Shown here: one piece after another, positions 8,847 through 18,600 of the stretch
Position numbering within the stretch: position 1 is the first letter of the stretch
Layout: every line of letters begins with the position of its first letter
From: an uncultured Lachnobacterium sp.
GTDB taxonomy: Bacteria > Bacillota > Clostridia > Lachnospirales > Lachnospiraceae
Length of the DNA stretch: 50,023 nt
NCBI GenBank assembly: GCA_900546625.1
Contig: URDU01000020.1
Span: forward strand, 1-50,023
Reading direction: 5' to 3'
Notes under the pieces: model-generated
Databases searched by the model: none
What the model saw: the letters and a program-made list of their open reading frames with translations, nothing else
Told to the model about the DNA's origin: nothing
Translations under genes and position numbers: made by a program

Positions 8847-9536
8847 TCACATATTTTTCCTTATTTTTATCATCCAAAGATAATAATATCCAAAAATAGC
8901 ACATGTTATTAGATTCCATTCATACAACACTGATAATACTATAATAAATTCAAATATTACAGCAATTGCACAATTAACGCCTCCTATTCTATCATTATTG
9001 TACCTTATAAACAAAATCATATATATCAAAATGATTATACACATTAACGCGTATTCTGTTTTTGTATTAGTTGTGTTCATAAACATACACGTAATAATTC
9101 CATTTGCCAATAGCCATTTATTCATTTCCTTTATACGGCAATCATCTGCTTTTTCGTACGTATCAATGAAATCTATCAACTTTATATGCTTTCCATATAA
9201 CTCTTTACAAATCAGAATTGTTACTATTATCCCAATCATACTAAAACCAATAAGAGCATACTTAAACACAACACTATCAATTTGTGCACCAATAAATGAT
9301 ATTCCTATCAAGAGCTGTTTAATTATTACATTTACCTCTACGCACTTACTGTGTAATGAAATATATTCTTTGTCTTTAAGGAAATTTGATACTGATGCTC
9401 CTAAAAGTCCTACCAGTAGAAAAATAAACGATATAAGCACTAAATAGTTAAAATCATCTTCACAAATAAGTTTATATAATATAAATATTCCTGCATAATA
9501 GACTACGTCTGATATTATTAATATCATTCCCAACAC
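8847..9536 (-). CDS. Polytopic membrane protein, candidate immunity protein for the 9592-9984 bacteriocin
   Basis: 229 residues with about seven hydrophobic segments and few charged residues. It starts at a GTG (9536) after GGAGATGG. It is the only gene downstream of the second bacteriocin precursor inside the duplicated-flank cassette, so a self-immunity role is the simplest inference. I recognise no named family. Confidence 0.6.
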   Translation of the reverse strand: MLGMILIISDVVYYAGIFILYKLICEDDFNYLVLISFIFLLVGLLGASVSNFLKDKEYISLHSKCVEVNVIIKQLLIGISFIGAQIDSVVFKYALIGFSMIGIIVTILICKELYGKHIKLIDFIDTYEKADDCRIKEMNKWLLANGIITCMFMNTTNTKTEYALMCIIILIYMILFIRYNNDRIGGVNCAIAVIFEFIIVLSVLYEWNLITCAIFGYYYLWMIKIRKNM

Positions 9537-9591
9537 TTCTATCCATCTCCAATTTCATTTATAAAACACAGTACAAGTGCTCTCACGACAA

Positions 9592-9984
9592 TTAGTATTT
9601 TACCGTAATTCCTATTCCAACAGCCTCCTTAAAAGGATTCCAGTTCCATGACACTCTCACCCCATTATTTAGTGCTCCTCTAGCCAAGCCCTTTCCAAAC
9701 GCTATAACCTGTCCTGCTGCCCATGTAAGTATACCTGCAACAACAGCAGTTGCTAACCCGCCAAATTTACTTACCTTATTAATCAGACATTTAGCTAACG
9801 TATACGTCAAAGCTCCTGCAATTGCCACTTGTGGAGATAATCCAATTGCACAAAGTCCATTTATGCATTGCTTTTTGCTAAGATTTGCAATTTCCTTACC
9901 ACCTTCTAAATATGTCATTTCCTCTTCATCCATTACAGCATAACTGCTTGGGAGCACCAGTGCTCCATCGTAACATAATTCCAT
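9592..9984 (-). CDS. Bacteriocin precursor with double-glycine leader (2)
   Basis: A 130-residue precursor starting MELCYDGALV and ending its leader in EEEMTYLEGG. At least 20 of the leader residues match precursor 1. The mature part of about 100 residues is Ala/Gly/Val-rich, with long hydrophobic helices and an NWNP segment near the end. It resembles large, possibly circular-type or class II membrane-active peptides, but the leader points to the C39 exporter. AGGAGG lies about 8 nt before the ATG. It sits in a cassette with 8847-9536, bounded by the 113-bp repeats. Confidence 0.8.
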   Translation of the reverse strand: MELCYDGALVLPSSYAVMDEEEMTYLEGGKEIANLSKKQCINGLCAIGLSPQVAIAGALTYTLAKCLINKVSKFGGLATAVVAGILTWAAGQVIAFGKGLARGALNNGVRVSWNWNPFKEAVGIGITVKY

Positions 9985-10026
9985 TTTGTGTCCTCCTGTT
10001 TCTTTCTTCTAAACAATATTTTTCTG

Positions 10027-10075
10027 CCATGTCTGTTTGCAATCAGACATAACTTTATGTAAATCATGATTACAT
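10027..10075 (-). promoter_or_regulatory. Conserved palindrome + hairpin element, copy D
   Basis: ATGTAAATCATGATTACAT (10057-10075), followed toward the gene by ATGTCTG/CAGACAT arms (10029-10050). Upstream of bacteriocin precursor 2. Confidence 0.6.
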
Positions 10076-10076
10076 C

Positions 10077-10189
10077 CTCTTCTGCTCATAACACTTTTAT
10101 TCCTTTACAGGCATGAATACATCTGCAACCATTGTCTCTTCTTCTTCGTTTCTGTCCACGTAGATCGTATAATTGCAGCCATCCAACTC
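10077..10189. repeat. 113-bp direct repeat, right copy
   Basis: Partner of 8653-8765. It contains a vestigial HlyD start (the CTGCTCAT block) and the 3' end of the intact 10097-10573 gene. Confidence 0.85.
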
Positions 10190-10573
10190 AATATCATTCT
10201 CAAATGCATACACCCCAAGCTTATCATAAGCGAACTTCAGCTTATCATCCGGTCCGTTATATCTGGCATACAGACAGTTTTTTACACGCAGCAGAGACTC
10301 CATCCTATATGGCTGCTCTACGTTGTGGATAAAGTTGTTCGCCTGGAGCATAAACTGCATGTTGATATCAGGCTCATTATTTTCATCCAGCTCAACCTTT
10401 GAATATTGAATTAACGGTCCGATCTGGTTTGCTCCATGCGTCTGTATGTATGTACTTATTTTGTTAATTTCAGAATCAAAAAGATTTTGATCATCTGATT
10501 CAAGATCAAGCCTACGGACTATGACGTTTTGGAGTTTCAGTGTTTTGTTTTCATAAATATTTATGCTATTCAT
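10097..10573 (-). CDS. Effector-binding-like (GyrI/DUF5085-type) protein
   Basis: 158 soluble residues. The layout fits the small-molecule-binding fold shared by GyrI and the C-terminal half of AraC/MerR-type regulators: a central QIGPLIQYS strand, a late NYTIYVD strand and a terminal VFMPVK strand. There is no DNA-binding domain. In this locus it may sense or bind a peptide or drug, or serve in self-protection. The 3' end of the gene is duplicated in front of HlyD, so it was originally the gene just before HlyD. The family call is tentative. Confidence 0.6.
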   Translation of the reverse strand: MNSINIYENKTLKLQNVIVRRLDLESDDQNLFDSEINKISTYIQTHGANQIGPLIQYSKVELDENNEPDINMQFMLQANNFIHNVEQPYRMESLLRVKNCLYARYNGPDDKLKFAYDKLGVYAFENDIELDGCNYTIYVDRNEEEETMVADVFMPVKE

Positions 10574-10609
10574 AATTCACTTCCTTTCTGATTTTTTATA
10601 GTATTGTTG

Positions 10610-10657
10610 TCAGAAGTGTTTGCAACCACTTCTGACTCTATGTAAAAGCTGTTACAT
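10610..10657 (-). promoter_or_regulatory. Conserved palindrome + hairpin element, copy E
   Basis: TCAGAAGTG/CACTTCTGA arms (10610-10635) and a near-palindrome ATGTAAAAGCTGTTACAT (10640-10657), upstream of the 10097-10573 gene. Same order and spacing as copies A-D. Confidence 0.55.
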
Positions 10658-10720
10658 ACAAAATCACTACCTACTAAACTAAATATTCTTTCCCATTTAA
10701 ATATTATAATTACCCATTTC

Positions 10721-10783
10721 TTATCTCTTATTAAAAAATGTCCATATCCACTGTGCCAGATTTTCCAATCCATACGTAACCAT
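10721..10783 (-). CDS. 20-residue peptide, candidate inducing peptide
   Basis: MVTYGLENLAQWIWTFFNKR. It is preceded by AAAGGAGG with ideal spacing and lies just downstream of a LytTR-type direct repeat (10850-10880). It is divergent from the LytTR regulator/GHKL kinase genes. The sequence can form an amphipathic helix with a basic end and has no double-glycine leader. The setting suggests a signal peptide or small leaderless bacteriocin controlled by the two-component system. A competing longer frame (10570-10773) runs through the regulatory element and has no ribosome-binding site. Confidence 0.5.
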   Translation of the reverse strand: MVTYGLENLAQWIWTFFNKR

Positions 10784-10849
10784 TATGTTTCGCCTCCTTT
10801 GTGACAATCTTATTATTCACCAAGGGATTGTCTACAAGCAACATATATG

Positions 10850-10880
10850 TTATTATCGGTTTGAAATTGTTATTAACGGT
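10850..10880. promoter_or_regulatory. LytTR-type direct repeat (regulator binding site)
   Basis: TTATTATCGGT and TTATTAACGGT, 20 bp apart. On the minus strand they read ACCGATAAT and ACCGTTAAT. The latter fits the LytTR/AgrA half-site pattern fully and the former at 8 of 9 positions. It lies in the divergent promoter region between the 20-aa peptide gene and the LytTR regulator gene, so it is a natural target of that regulator. Confidence 0.6.
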
Positions 10881-10903
10881 CATAATTATAAAAGAGGAAC
10901 ACT

Positions 10904-11641
10904 ATGAGCCCTACAAAATATGCTATTGCCATTTGTGATGATGAAAAATACTGGCAGAATCAAATTCTTAATTGTTGTAAACTTTTGGAGAACGATATAA
11001 ATTTTAATTTTGAATACCATATATTTTCATCTGGCGAAGATGTACTTAAATACCAGAGCAATATTGATATTTTGTTACTAGACGAAGAATTGCCAGGCAC
11101 TTCCGGACAGTCAATTAAAGAACAGTTTGAAGCTTCAAACAAAAATACCATTATTATTTTTATTACCAGTCATAACGAAATAGTCTACGATTCTTTTGGT
11201 AAAAATGTATACGGATTTATCACAAAACCTATCAATCAAACGAATTTCAACAAGACTCTAAAGAAAACTATAAATAAAACAATAGCTGCAAAATATCTGA
11301 CTCTTCCAGACTCAATTAATGATAATATCACTCTTTCATATCGTGATATTACCTATATGAAGGCAAATGGCAGCTATACCACAATTTATATGAGTGACTC
11401 AACCAGTCATCTTATCAGAAAAGGACTGAATGATCTGGAAAAAATCATTACAAACGATACCCTTATAAGAGTACATAAATCATATATCGTAAACTCATAT
11501 TACATAAAAAAGTTAAATTCTGATGAACTTATTCTTACTACTGATACTACTGTTCCACTTGCGCGAAGACGTAAGAAACAGGTTCAGACTAAGATCGCAC
11601 AAAATATTTATGAAAAGGCAGAGAGCATATGGAACAATTGA
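10904..11641 (+). CDS. LytTR-family response regulator
   Basis: 245 residues. A receiver domain (about 1-125) has an acidic pocket (CDDEK), the phosphorylated aspartate in LLLDEELPG, then the conserved Thr (FITSH) and Lys (ITKPI). A LytTR DNA-binding domain follows (about 140-240; YMKANGSYTTIYM, RVHKSYIVN). AgrA/ComE/PlnC-type proteins of this kind control bacteriocin operons. AGAGGA is upstream. It overlaps the kinase gene by 13 nt, so the pair is one operon. Likely targets are the repeat at 10850-10880 and perhaps elements A-E. Confidence 0.95.
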   Translation: MSPTKYAIAICDDEKYWQNQILNCCKLLENDINFNFEYHIFSSGEDVLKYQSNIDILLLDEELPGTSGQSIKEQFEASNKNTIIIFITSHNEIVYDSFGKNVYGFITKPINQTNFNKTLKKTINKTIAAKYLTLPDSINDNITLSYRDITYMKANGSYTTIYMSDSTSHLIRKGLNDLEKIITNDTLIRVHKSYIVNSYYIKKLNSDELILTTDTTVPLARRRKKQVQTKIAQNIYEKAESIWNN

Positions 11642-12885
11642 ACACCGTAATTTTCGATATCGTAATAGAATTTTTACTTATTTTTTTATTGTACTCAGAT
11701 ACAATAAAAACCTCATTATATAAATTTTATACATGTGCTGTTATTTTCTTTTTCTCTGTTGTATTACTATACGTTCTACCAAATATAGCTTCTCCACTTA
11801 TTGATTTTTTTCTTGAAATGCTGTTAGTATTTATCTTATTAACAGACAAATGGTACAATAAAATCGTTTCATTTGTCCTTGTATATATTTTGGATTCATT
11901 ACTCTATCAGGCTCTTGCTCTTATTTGCGATTTAATCTTAGGTTTTCCAATATTTGTTGGCATGAATACGGTTAAAGAAAAAAATATAATAAAAACCATA
12001 GTAATCCTGATGCTGGCAATTGCTCTTTTTATAAAAATCAGGAAAAAATACCACTTTTCCTTATCTTTAAAAAATAAAATTTTTATATGCGGATATACAG
12101 GTACTATATGTATTATATTATCAATTTCACAGCTATACCAGAATCTGATTAATAGTTACTTTTTGTATTCATTTGCCTTACTGTGCATTGTATCATCAGG
12201 AATTATACTAGCTTACATTATCTCTTTATCCGAAAGAAATATAAATTATGAAAATCTACAGAAACAAACTCAGTATGTAAATATTTTAAAGCATTATTAT
12301 AACGAAACCAAAGAGAAAAACTTAGAAATTCGCAAACTAAAACACGATATCAAAAATCAAGTTAATGTTTTATCCCAGTTACTGGAATCCGAAAACTATA
12401 AAGAAGCATTAAACTATATCGATTCTCTTAAAAAGCACACTTTAAATAAAACGCCTTCCATAATTGATACTGGAAATGTTCTTGTAAATGCTATTATTAT
12501 GCAAAAGCAGGCAGAATATCCTGACATAAAAATCATATCTAAGGGGGCTATAAGAAACAATCTCACCATTAACGACTATGATTTATGCAGTATATTGAAC
12601 AATCTTCTGGATAACGCTCTTGAATACAGTGCCAAGAATAATTTTAGTACCGTCTGGTTAAACATATATCTGGAAGCTTCTGTTTTGCTTATAGACGTTG
12701 TTAATAATATATCTGCACCTATAGATATCAGTAAATTTTCTTCAACCACAAAAGCTGATAATATAAATCACGGATTTGGATTAGCAATTGTTAAAGAAAC
12801 GGTTCATTATTACAATGGTTCACTTAAATATGAACTCTCTGAATCACACATAACTGCTAAAGTTCGGTTGTTTACTGTGGCATAA
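11629..12885 (+). CDS. GHKL-domain sensor histidine kinase (AgrC/ComD-like)
   Basis: 418 residues. An N-terminal membrane sensor (about 1-205, six or so helices) is followed by a dimerisation region with the phospho-acceptor histidine (KLKHDIKNQV) and a GHKL ATPase (NNLLDNALEYS N-box, HGFGLAIVKE G-box). This is the HPK10-type kinase that senses peptide pheromones with its membrane domain. Paired with the LytTR regulator. The inducing peptide might be the 20-mer at 10721-10783. Confidence 0.93.
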   Translation: MEQLNTVIFDIVIEFLLIFLLYSDTIKTSLYKFYTCAVIFFFSVVLLYVLPNIASPLIDFFLEMLLVFILLTDKWYNKIVSFVLVYILDSLLYQALALICDLILGFPIFVGMNTVKEKNIIKTIVILMLAIALFIKIRKKYHFSLSLKNKIFICGYTGTICIILSISQLYQNLINSYFLYSFALLCIVSSGIILAYIISLSERNINYENLQKQTQYVNILKHYYNETKEKNLEIRKLKHDIKNQVNVLSQLLESENYKEALNYIDSLKKHTLNKTPSIIDTGNVLVNAIIMQKQAEYPDIKIISKGAIRNNLTINDYDLCSILNNLLDNALEYSAKNNFSTVWLNIYLEASVLLIDVVNNISAPIDISKFSSTTKADNINHGFGLAIVKETVHYYNGSLKYELSESHITAKVRLFTVA

Positions 12886-12940
12886 ATCCACTCATTATGG
12901 GTTATACTACTGTTACATTACACTAAAACATACAACTAAA

Positions 12941-12990
12941 GGCGGCAAATTGCCAACAACTTGTTGACGATTTGCCGTCTCTTATTTTCT
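12941..12990 (+). terminator. Strong terminator after the two-component operon
   Basis: A 19-nt arm beginning GGCGGCAAAT pairs with an arm ending ATTTGCCGTC around a very small loop. It is followed by CTTATTTT. It ends the kinase transcript. Confidence 0.75.
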
Positions 12991-13041
12991 TACCACTTTA
13001 TACCACTGTGATACGATATTTTGCGATACTTTACGAGGTTT
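12985..13041. repeat. 57-bp direct repeat, left copy (possible attachment site)
   Basis: Matches 21774-21830 at 56 of 57 positions. It includes the partly palindromic core TACCACTGTGATACGATA. The two copies bracket the fic/antitoxin module and the element nested in it. Confidence 0.8.
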
Positions 13042-13352
13042 CTTCCGGGCAGGTCTTTGTATTCTCTTTTTTCAGCCAAACCGCCACTAACTGGGCAATG
13101 GTTGCACCCTTGTAGCCCACATATAAACCAATAATCATAAAAAGTCTCATACTACATCTTTACTTCAATCACTTTTATACATATCATGAATCCTTAAATA
13201 TTTCATGCTGCATCCCCGGAATAACTGATGCAAAACAATTCTACTCGTGTATGCCAGTACATACGTATGTATATCATTGTTAGTCTGTTGTTAACTCATC
13301 GTCAATTCATAAATCAATTTTTACACTCAAAGCAGAACATTCTTCTCTAAAA
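13042..13352. other. Intergenic stretch inside the left repeat
   Basis: A 39-codon minus-strand frame (13031-13150) starting MRLFMII has no good ribosome-binding site and is not called. No RNA gene was seen. The sequence lies between the repeat and the C-terminal piece of the fic gene. Confidence 0.4.
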
Positions 13353-13532
13353 CTATTTTTCAACAAGACAACTACTAATCAGTTCTTCCAACATATCGTT
13401 GCTGGCATTTGCCGATCTGACACTGGCGGCTATCATCTCTTCTTTTGAAACATCGGTAAAATCAATTTCAAATCTACCATTGTTCAAGCATATCTGCTCA
13501 ATGTATATTCTCTGAGTCCTTCCATTACCTTC
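13353..13532 (-). pseudogene. Fic toxin, C-terminal fragment (separated by an insertion)
   Basis: The frame opens EGNGRTQRIYIEQ, the second half of the Fic active-site motif HPFRxGNGR, and continues for about 45 residues to a stop at 13353. The N-terminal half, ending HPFRD, is at 21070-21509 on the same strand. Joining the two at a GA dinucleotide (13531-13532 with 21070-21071) restores HPFREGNGRTQR without a gap. This shows a clean insertion of 7.5 kb into the gene. Confidence 0.88.
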
Positions 13533-13540
13533 AGCTCATG

Positions 13541-13924
13541 TCAAGCATGGGACAAAAAAATTTTTTTCTTATTTGCCGGATTACCCCGCTTCCCTCTGGA
13601 GGATTTCTGCATATTGGCATTTGCCATATCAAATTCTTCCTGTGTTACAATTCCTTCATGCATATTCCTTACCACTATCCATTCAGACTTATCAACATCT
13701 ATCTGATGTTTTGAATCAAATGCTTCATACACTTTCTTATGGTAGACCATATGTCCTGCATATCTTTCATCCCGATTAATTTTTGCTATCATGCTTGTGT
13801 TCCAGCCTGATTTTTTACCATCGGGATACCAGTCTCTTGATCAGCCTTTTTGTTTTTTATATACGCCATTGTTAATAGAGGATTTATCAACAATGGCATT
13901 TACTACTCTGCTTTTTCTTGCCAT
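13541..13924 (-). pseudogene. Serine recombinase remnant
   Basis: Starts MARKSRV at 13924 (GGGGG upstream; overlapping the preceding gene's stop) but stops after 27 codons. The reading then resumes in another frame as GWNTSMIAKINRDERYAGHMVYHKK, the recombinase domain of large serine recombinases. It ends at KKKIFLSHA, where the element end has replaced the zinc-ribbon region. Frameshifted and truncated, so inactive. Confidence 0.75.
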
Positions 13925-14121
13925 TATGACACCCCCTGTAATGACTGTTTATCTTTATCAGCCTGACTATTTCTTGTACTTTTAATGAGACTCACCAACT
14001 CAACATATTTATCAGAATATCGAAATATTATCTCAATCCTCTTATCTTCATATACACGAATCTGATTAATAAGTTCAATAACAACATTTCGTGTAAGACT
14101 TTCGATTCTTCCTTTCCCCAA
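13924..14121 (-). pseudogene. Serine recombinase, C-terminal remnant
   Basis: 65 residues matching the end of large serine recombinases (LTRNVVIELINQIRVYEDKRIEIIFRY). The catalytic N-terminal resolvase domain is missing. Its stop overlaps the start of the next recombinase (TAATG), the tandem arrangement seen in Lachnospiraceae mobile elements. Confidence 0.75.
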
Positions 14122-14153
14122 CTACTCAATATAAGTAAAATACTTGAATTCTC

Positions 14154-14546
14154 ATGCTCCGTAAGGTAAAAGTGTTCTATGAATTTATGTACCTTGCCAA
14201 GGGAAATGTACTGTACAAGCAGTGCAAAAACTGTGGCAGGTTCTTCATTCCTTCCGGCAGGTCTGACAGCGAATACTGTGAGCGTATTGATACCACCAGT
14301 GGCAAAACCTGCAAAGAAGTCGGTGCCATCAACACCTTTGCCAAAAAGCACGAAAATGACAAAATCCATCAGGCGTACACAAAAGCATACCGCCGGATGG
14401 ACTCCAGAAAACGCACTATGTATATTTCCAAAAAGGAATTTACCGAATGGAGCAAAACAGCCCGTGAGAAACGTAAGTTGTGTGAAGATGGGCAGATTTC
14501 CCTTAAGGAATTTCAGGCTTGGCTGGATGAGAGTAAATGTAGGTAA
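14154..14546 (+). pseudogene. DUF6076-type protein, C-terminal fragment
   Basis: 130 residues with a zinc-finger-like pattern (CKNCGRFFIP, YCERI) followed by a charged helical tail (AYRRMDSRKRTMY). This matches the end of DUF6076 proteins, which are common on Lachnospiraceae mobile elements and have no known function. The N-terminal half is absent and no ribosome-binding site precedes the first ATG. It opposes the flanking genes in strand. Confidence 0.55.
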
Positions 14547-14567
14547 ATTTGCCTTACCAAGAAAATC

Positions 14568-14588
14568 GGCGGACCATAATAGTCCGCC
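14568..14588 (+). terminator. Short GC hairpin after the DUF6076 fragment
   Basis: GGCGGAC and GTCCGCC arms with a 7-nt loop. Only a weak T-run follows. It probably separates the convergent 14154-14546 and 14646-15599 frames. Confidence 0.45.
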
Positions 14589-14645
14589 TTGTTAAATCTC
14601 TTATTAAGTTTTAAAAGAATAGTATAAGATAAAATACACCTTAAA

Positions 14646-15599
14646 TTATTTGAATTTACTATTTTTAATAAGTTTTTCAAATAACTTTACAAATTGTTCT
14701 GTTTGCTTATCAGACATATTTTTCGTATGCACCTGCAATCCACATTCTAGCAACAAATCCTCTGCCGTCTGAACATAATACGATACTTTATACAAATCTA
14801 CCGTTTTCATTTCCGCACGCATTGTATAGACACTATCTATCATCGGCTTACATTCAAAACAAATTGCTTTTCCATAATTATCTTGCCAAGAAGTAAAAAT
14901 ATTTTCCCTACTTAATTCACAATCCAACTCTGGTGCAAGACTCCAAAATATATCTGCTAATACCTCTCCATCATTTGAAAGATATTTATAGTTTTGATAA
15001 ACTTCCGCACTTCCATCATCTTGATAATCCATCCACTTATCATTCCAAGGCAATTCAATAATTATTTTTTTACCGTCTAAAAGTAAAATCTCTTTTTTAT
15101 TTTCTATCTTATGTGTTTTACTGTTCACATAAAACTTTTCAGACGCCTCAAAAACATCAATCACCGCTTCTCCTATTTTTTCTGCACTCGATTCAATAGG
15201 CAATACAACTTCTTTAATAATTTCATTGTATGCACCTTGACGTTTTTCAGATTTTTTCATTGAATGAATAATATATTGATTATCTTCCGTTATTTTTATT
15301 CGTACATAGTGGTTATTCTTCCAAAATGTAACTTTACTCTTAAATCGGGTATTCTTCTTCCACGCTGCATTGTCTTCTCTTTCCTTAGGTGTCAACGAAG
15401 ACAATGGACTATTTCTAATATAGGCAACTGCACGAAGTACTCCATTCCCTACATTTTTAGCATTGTCTGTATCAGAAATGTTTTCATACCACTCCGCATC
15501 AATGGAATAACCAGCAACATGATCAATTAGCGGAACAATTAATATACGTCCCTCGCCTTTATAAAGTGACAAAAGTAAAGGATATGAATGAACTAACAT
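14646..15599 (-). CDS. Probable immunity protein for the upstream polymorphic toxin
   Basis: 317 soluble residues of unknown family. The ATG at 15599 has AGGAAAGGAG upstream and comes 15 nt after the toxin stop, so the two genes are one transcript. An intact gene directly downstream of a polymorphic toxin in an otherwise decayed element is the classic position of the immunity gene, which must be kept. The protein mixes strands and helices, without signal peptide or membrane segment, consistent with a cytoplasmic inhibitor. The function is inferred from position only. Confidence 0.6.
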   Translation of the reverse strand: MLVHSYPLLLSLYKGEGRILIVPLIDHVAGYSIDAEWYENISDTDNAKNVGNGVLRAVAYIRNSPLSSLTPKEREDNAAWKKNTRFKSKVTFWKNNHYVRIKITEDNQYIIHSMKKSEKRQGAYNEIIKEVVLPIESSAEKIGEAVIDVFEASEKFYVNSKTHKIENKKEILLLDGKKIIIELPWNDKWMDYQDDGSAEVYQNYKYLSNDGEVLADIFWSLAPELDCELSRENIFTSWQDNYGKAICFECKPMIDSVYTMRAEMKTVDLYKVSYYVQTAEDLLLECGLQVHTKNMSDKQTEQFVKLFEKLIKNSKFK

Positions 15600-15613
15600 A
15601 AAACTCTCCTTTC

Positions 15614-18600
15614 CTATTTGACAATACGATACCAAACTTCTATGCCGTCTTTTGCCATAGATGTCTGAAAATCATTTAGTACTTTGAGAGCATCTTCCGA
15701 AATAATTACATCTGGAAGTACTATTTCAAGTGCTTTTTTATCATACTGGCTAGTCTTTAATGTTGTTCCACCCCATTCCAAAACACCATCATCAAAATAA
15801 TTCTTTTCAATATTTTTTAACGAATCCCCATATTTATTGAGCATATTCTTAAGAGTATTTGGATTTTGATAACTCTGAGTTGCTATATCCAAACTCTTTG
15901 TGCTTACAAGTATCCTTTCATCTTTTAACAGCCTATCAGCTACAGGAAAGTTTTTACCTAAGCCTGTTCCAGCTAAATGTCCATTAAGGAATTCATCTAT
16001 ATCATTACCACGCTTGATAGCACCTTGTTCCCATACCTCAGAACCAATATTTACTGTATCCTTTAAATCCAAACTATTACTTGTTTTTATCAAATAATGC
16101 GATAAGCCTGCATTCTCAAATGCTTCTGTTATTACTTTTGCCTGCTTTTTTGTAAGTTTTATATTATCCAACTTCGATAATTGTTTCGCAGCATCAACAA
16201 AATCATCACTCTTGTTTAATACTTTTATAGCATCTGGAAAATTTTTGCTTAAAAATTCCAACAAACCTGCAATCTTTGGAATATCATCAATATTCTTTAC
16301 TACAAACTTACCTATTTTTCCTGCTGTTTTAGCACCATCACCTACAACCGGTGCAAGTCCCAAAGCACTTAAACCTGCAAATGCATAATCACCATTTACA
16401 CAATTACCTACTACATCTCTAATATCTACAAATGGTATGAAGCTGCTTGTAATTTGCCCCATTATGGTCGGCAAACTATCCGTATCAGCAATAAAATCAC
16501 CTGCAACGAAACCGCATATAAAGTCCCATGCATACTCATACCAATCCTTATTATACATATATGGATCCGTTCCATCCTGATATTCTTTCAAATCAGAACG
16601 ACCATCTCCATCAACATCCTTTTCTAATGGATCGTACCAGTATGTATATTCAAAACCATCTTTCAATCCATCATTATCTGTATCATCATCTTTAGGATCT
16701 GTTCCTATGACAAGTTCTTCCTCATCAGAAATACCATCTCCATCTGTATCTTCCTCCAATGGATTTGATAATAATTTTCCTGTCACAATGACCTGTGTTT
16801 TATCTGCATTATATTGATAGTTTAATTCTGCCACTTCTTCCCCATCAAGTAATCCATCACCATCACTATCAGGATTATTCTTATCTAATTTTATGGTTAC
16901 ACCATTAAACATAACCATATTTTCTTCATAATAATCTGCAATTCCATCATTATCACTATCAGTTTCAATATCTATCTTTTTATTAATATCCTTATAGATA
17001 TCTTCTAATTGAGATGCATCTGATGCTAAATAAAATGCTCCACCAGTATTATTCGCTAACGGTTTTAAATATTGCGTAAAATAACTCGAGCTGGAACTGC
17101 CTAAACCTACAGTGTATATTTTTACGCCGTTATTATTAGCTGTAGTAACTACAGACGAATGAAGGTAGGTATAAGATGTAGCTCCATCACTCAACACTAT
17201 CATCATTTTTAAAATATTATCATCAGTAGCTTCAAACATTGAAAACGAACTATTAATTGCAGTATACATACTTGTTCCGCCTGATGAACGGAAATAACTA
17301 GTTGTTAAATATGATTTTGCAGTTTCCTTATCAGATGTCAAACTTGTTGTCAGTTTAGTGGTGGAGCTTGTAAATTTAACAACTCCAACCTTACTGTTTT
17401 CCGGAAGATTATCAATCAAATTCTGAGCAACGGTTAATCTCTGATTATATCGGTCATTTGACACCATACTACCCGAATCATCAATAACAAGTATAGCTTC
17501 TACTCCTGAAAATCCAGTTGTATTCCATACATCCTGCCACTCAAAAGAATTCTGATATACTTTTCTATTGAGCAAAATATATTTAGAAAAGTGAGTAACT
17601 TCTGTAGACGCAACATTTCCTACTACAGTAGTATCAAGTTCTTCCAACAACTGCTTTTCTTCATTAAAATAGTATATTACAGGATCAAAATCAGCATCTT
17701 CGAGCAATTCCTCATTAAATTCAAACTTAATTGTCGCTTTATCAAAAGTTCCATCTACAGAAAAATCATACGCTCCACCGATATATCCTGGCATATTTAC
17801 AGGAAAAAGAAACTCATCATCAAATTTTTCGACTGCTAATGAATCTATCTGTGTACCATCCAATACAATGTCGACAGATGCTTCTACTGTATCCTCTCCA
17901 CCTGCTTTATAAGACACCTCGAATTTATCTTCATATACTAACGGATTAGTTCCATATTCTATCTCCTTTGAATCAGATGCCCCATCTCCGTCTGTATCTT
18001 TGGATAACGGATTAGTTCCATGTACATTATATTCAACATTATCATTCAGTCCATCCTCATCAGTATCAACTATAACTATACTGGTTCCAATGGTAAACTC
18101 ACAAATATTTGAAAGACCATCTCCATCTAAATCTTCATCAGCATCGTTTACACCATTACCATCCGTATCTATATTAAGGGGATCTAATACAAGTGAGTAT
18201 AATTCTACAAAATCAGATAAACCATCTCCATCTGTATCAGTTTTATTTTTATCTGTACCAAAATAGTCTTCAAGGTAATCCTGCACACCATCATTATCAG
18301 TATCCAATTCTAAATCAATTGATTGATTATTACCAGCTTTGCTGTATGAATACAAAACAAAATTAATCGGCTCATCTCCCCACTTGCCTTCACAACCCTT
18401 AATTCCAATTGAAACATTCTCACCCGGAGCGATGATACTGTTATATTCTGCATTTCTTACTGCATAATGATTACCCTCATGTTTTTCAATAACACCATTC
18501 CAAATTTCAGTAATTTCTCTGTCAAAATCAAACTCCAATACCCAATCTTCCAGATCTGTATCTGTATTATTGGTTACAGAAATTGAACCATAAAATCCAG

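Noticed and set aside
10570..10773. 67-codon minus-strand frame overlapping the 20-residue peptide gene
   Set aside because: No ribosome-binding site, and it reads through the conserved palindrome/hairpin element; the 20-residue frame has a strong site.
13031..13150. 39-codon hydrophobic minus-strand frame (MRLFMII)
   Set aside because: Weak ribosome-binding site, ends inside the 57-bp repeat, no relative recognised.
14177..14595. Overlapping 138-codon plus-strand frame
   Set aside because: The frame of 14154-14546 keeps the CxxC motif and DUF6076-like text; this one is its shadow.
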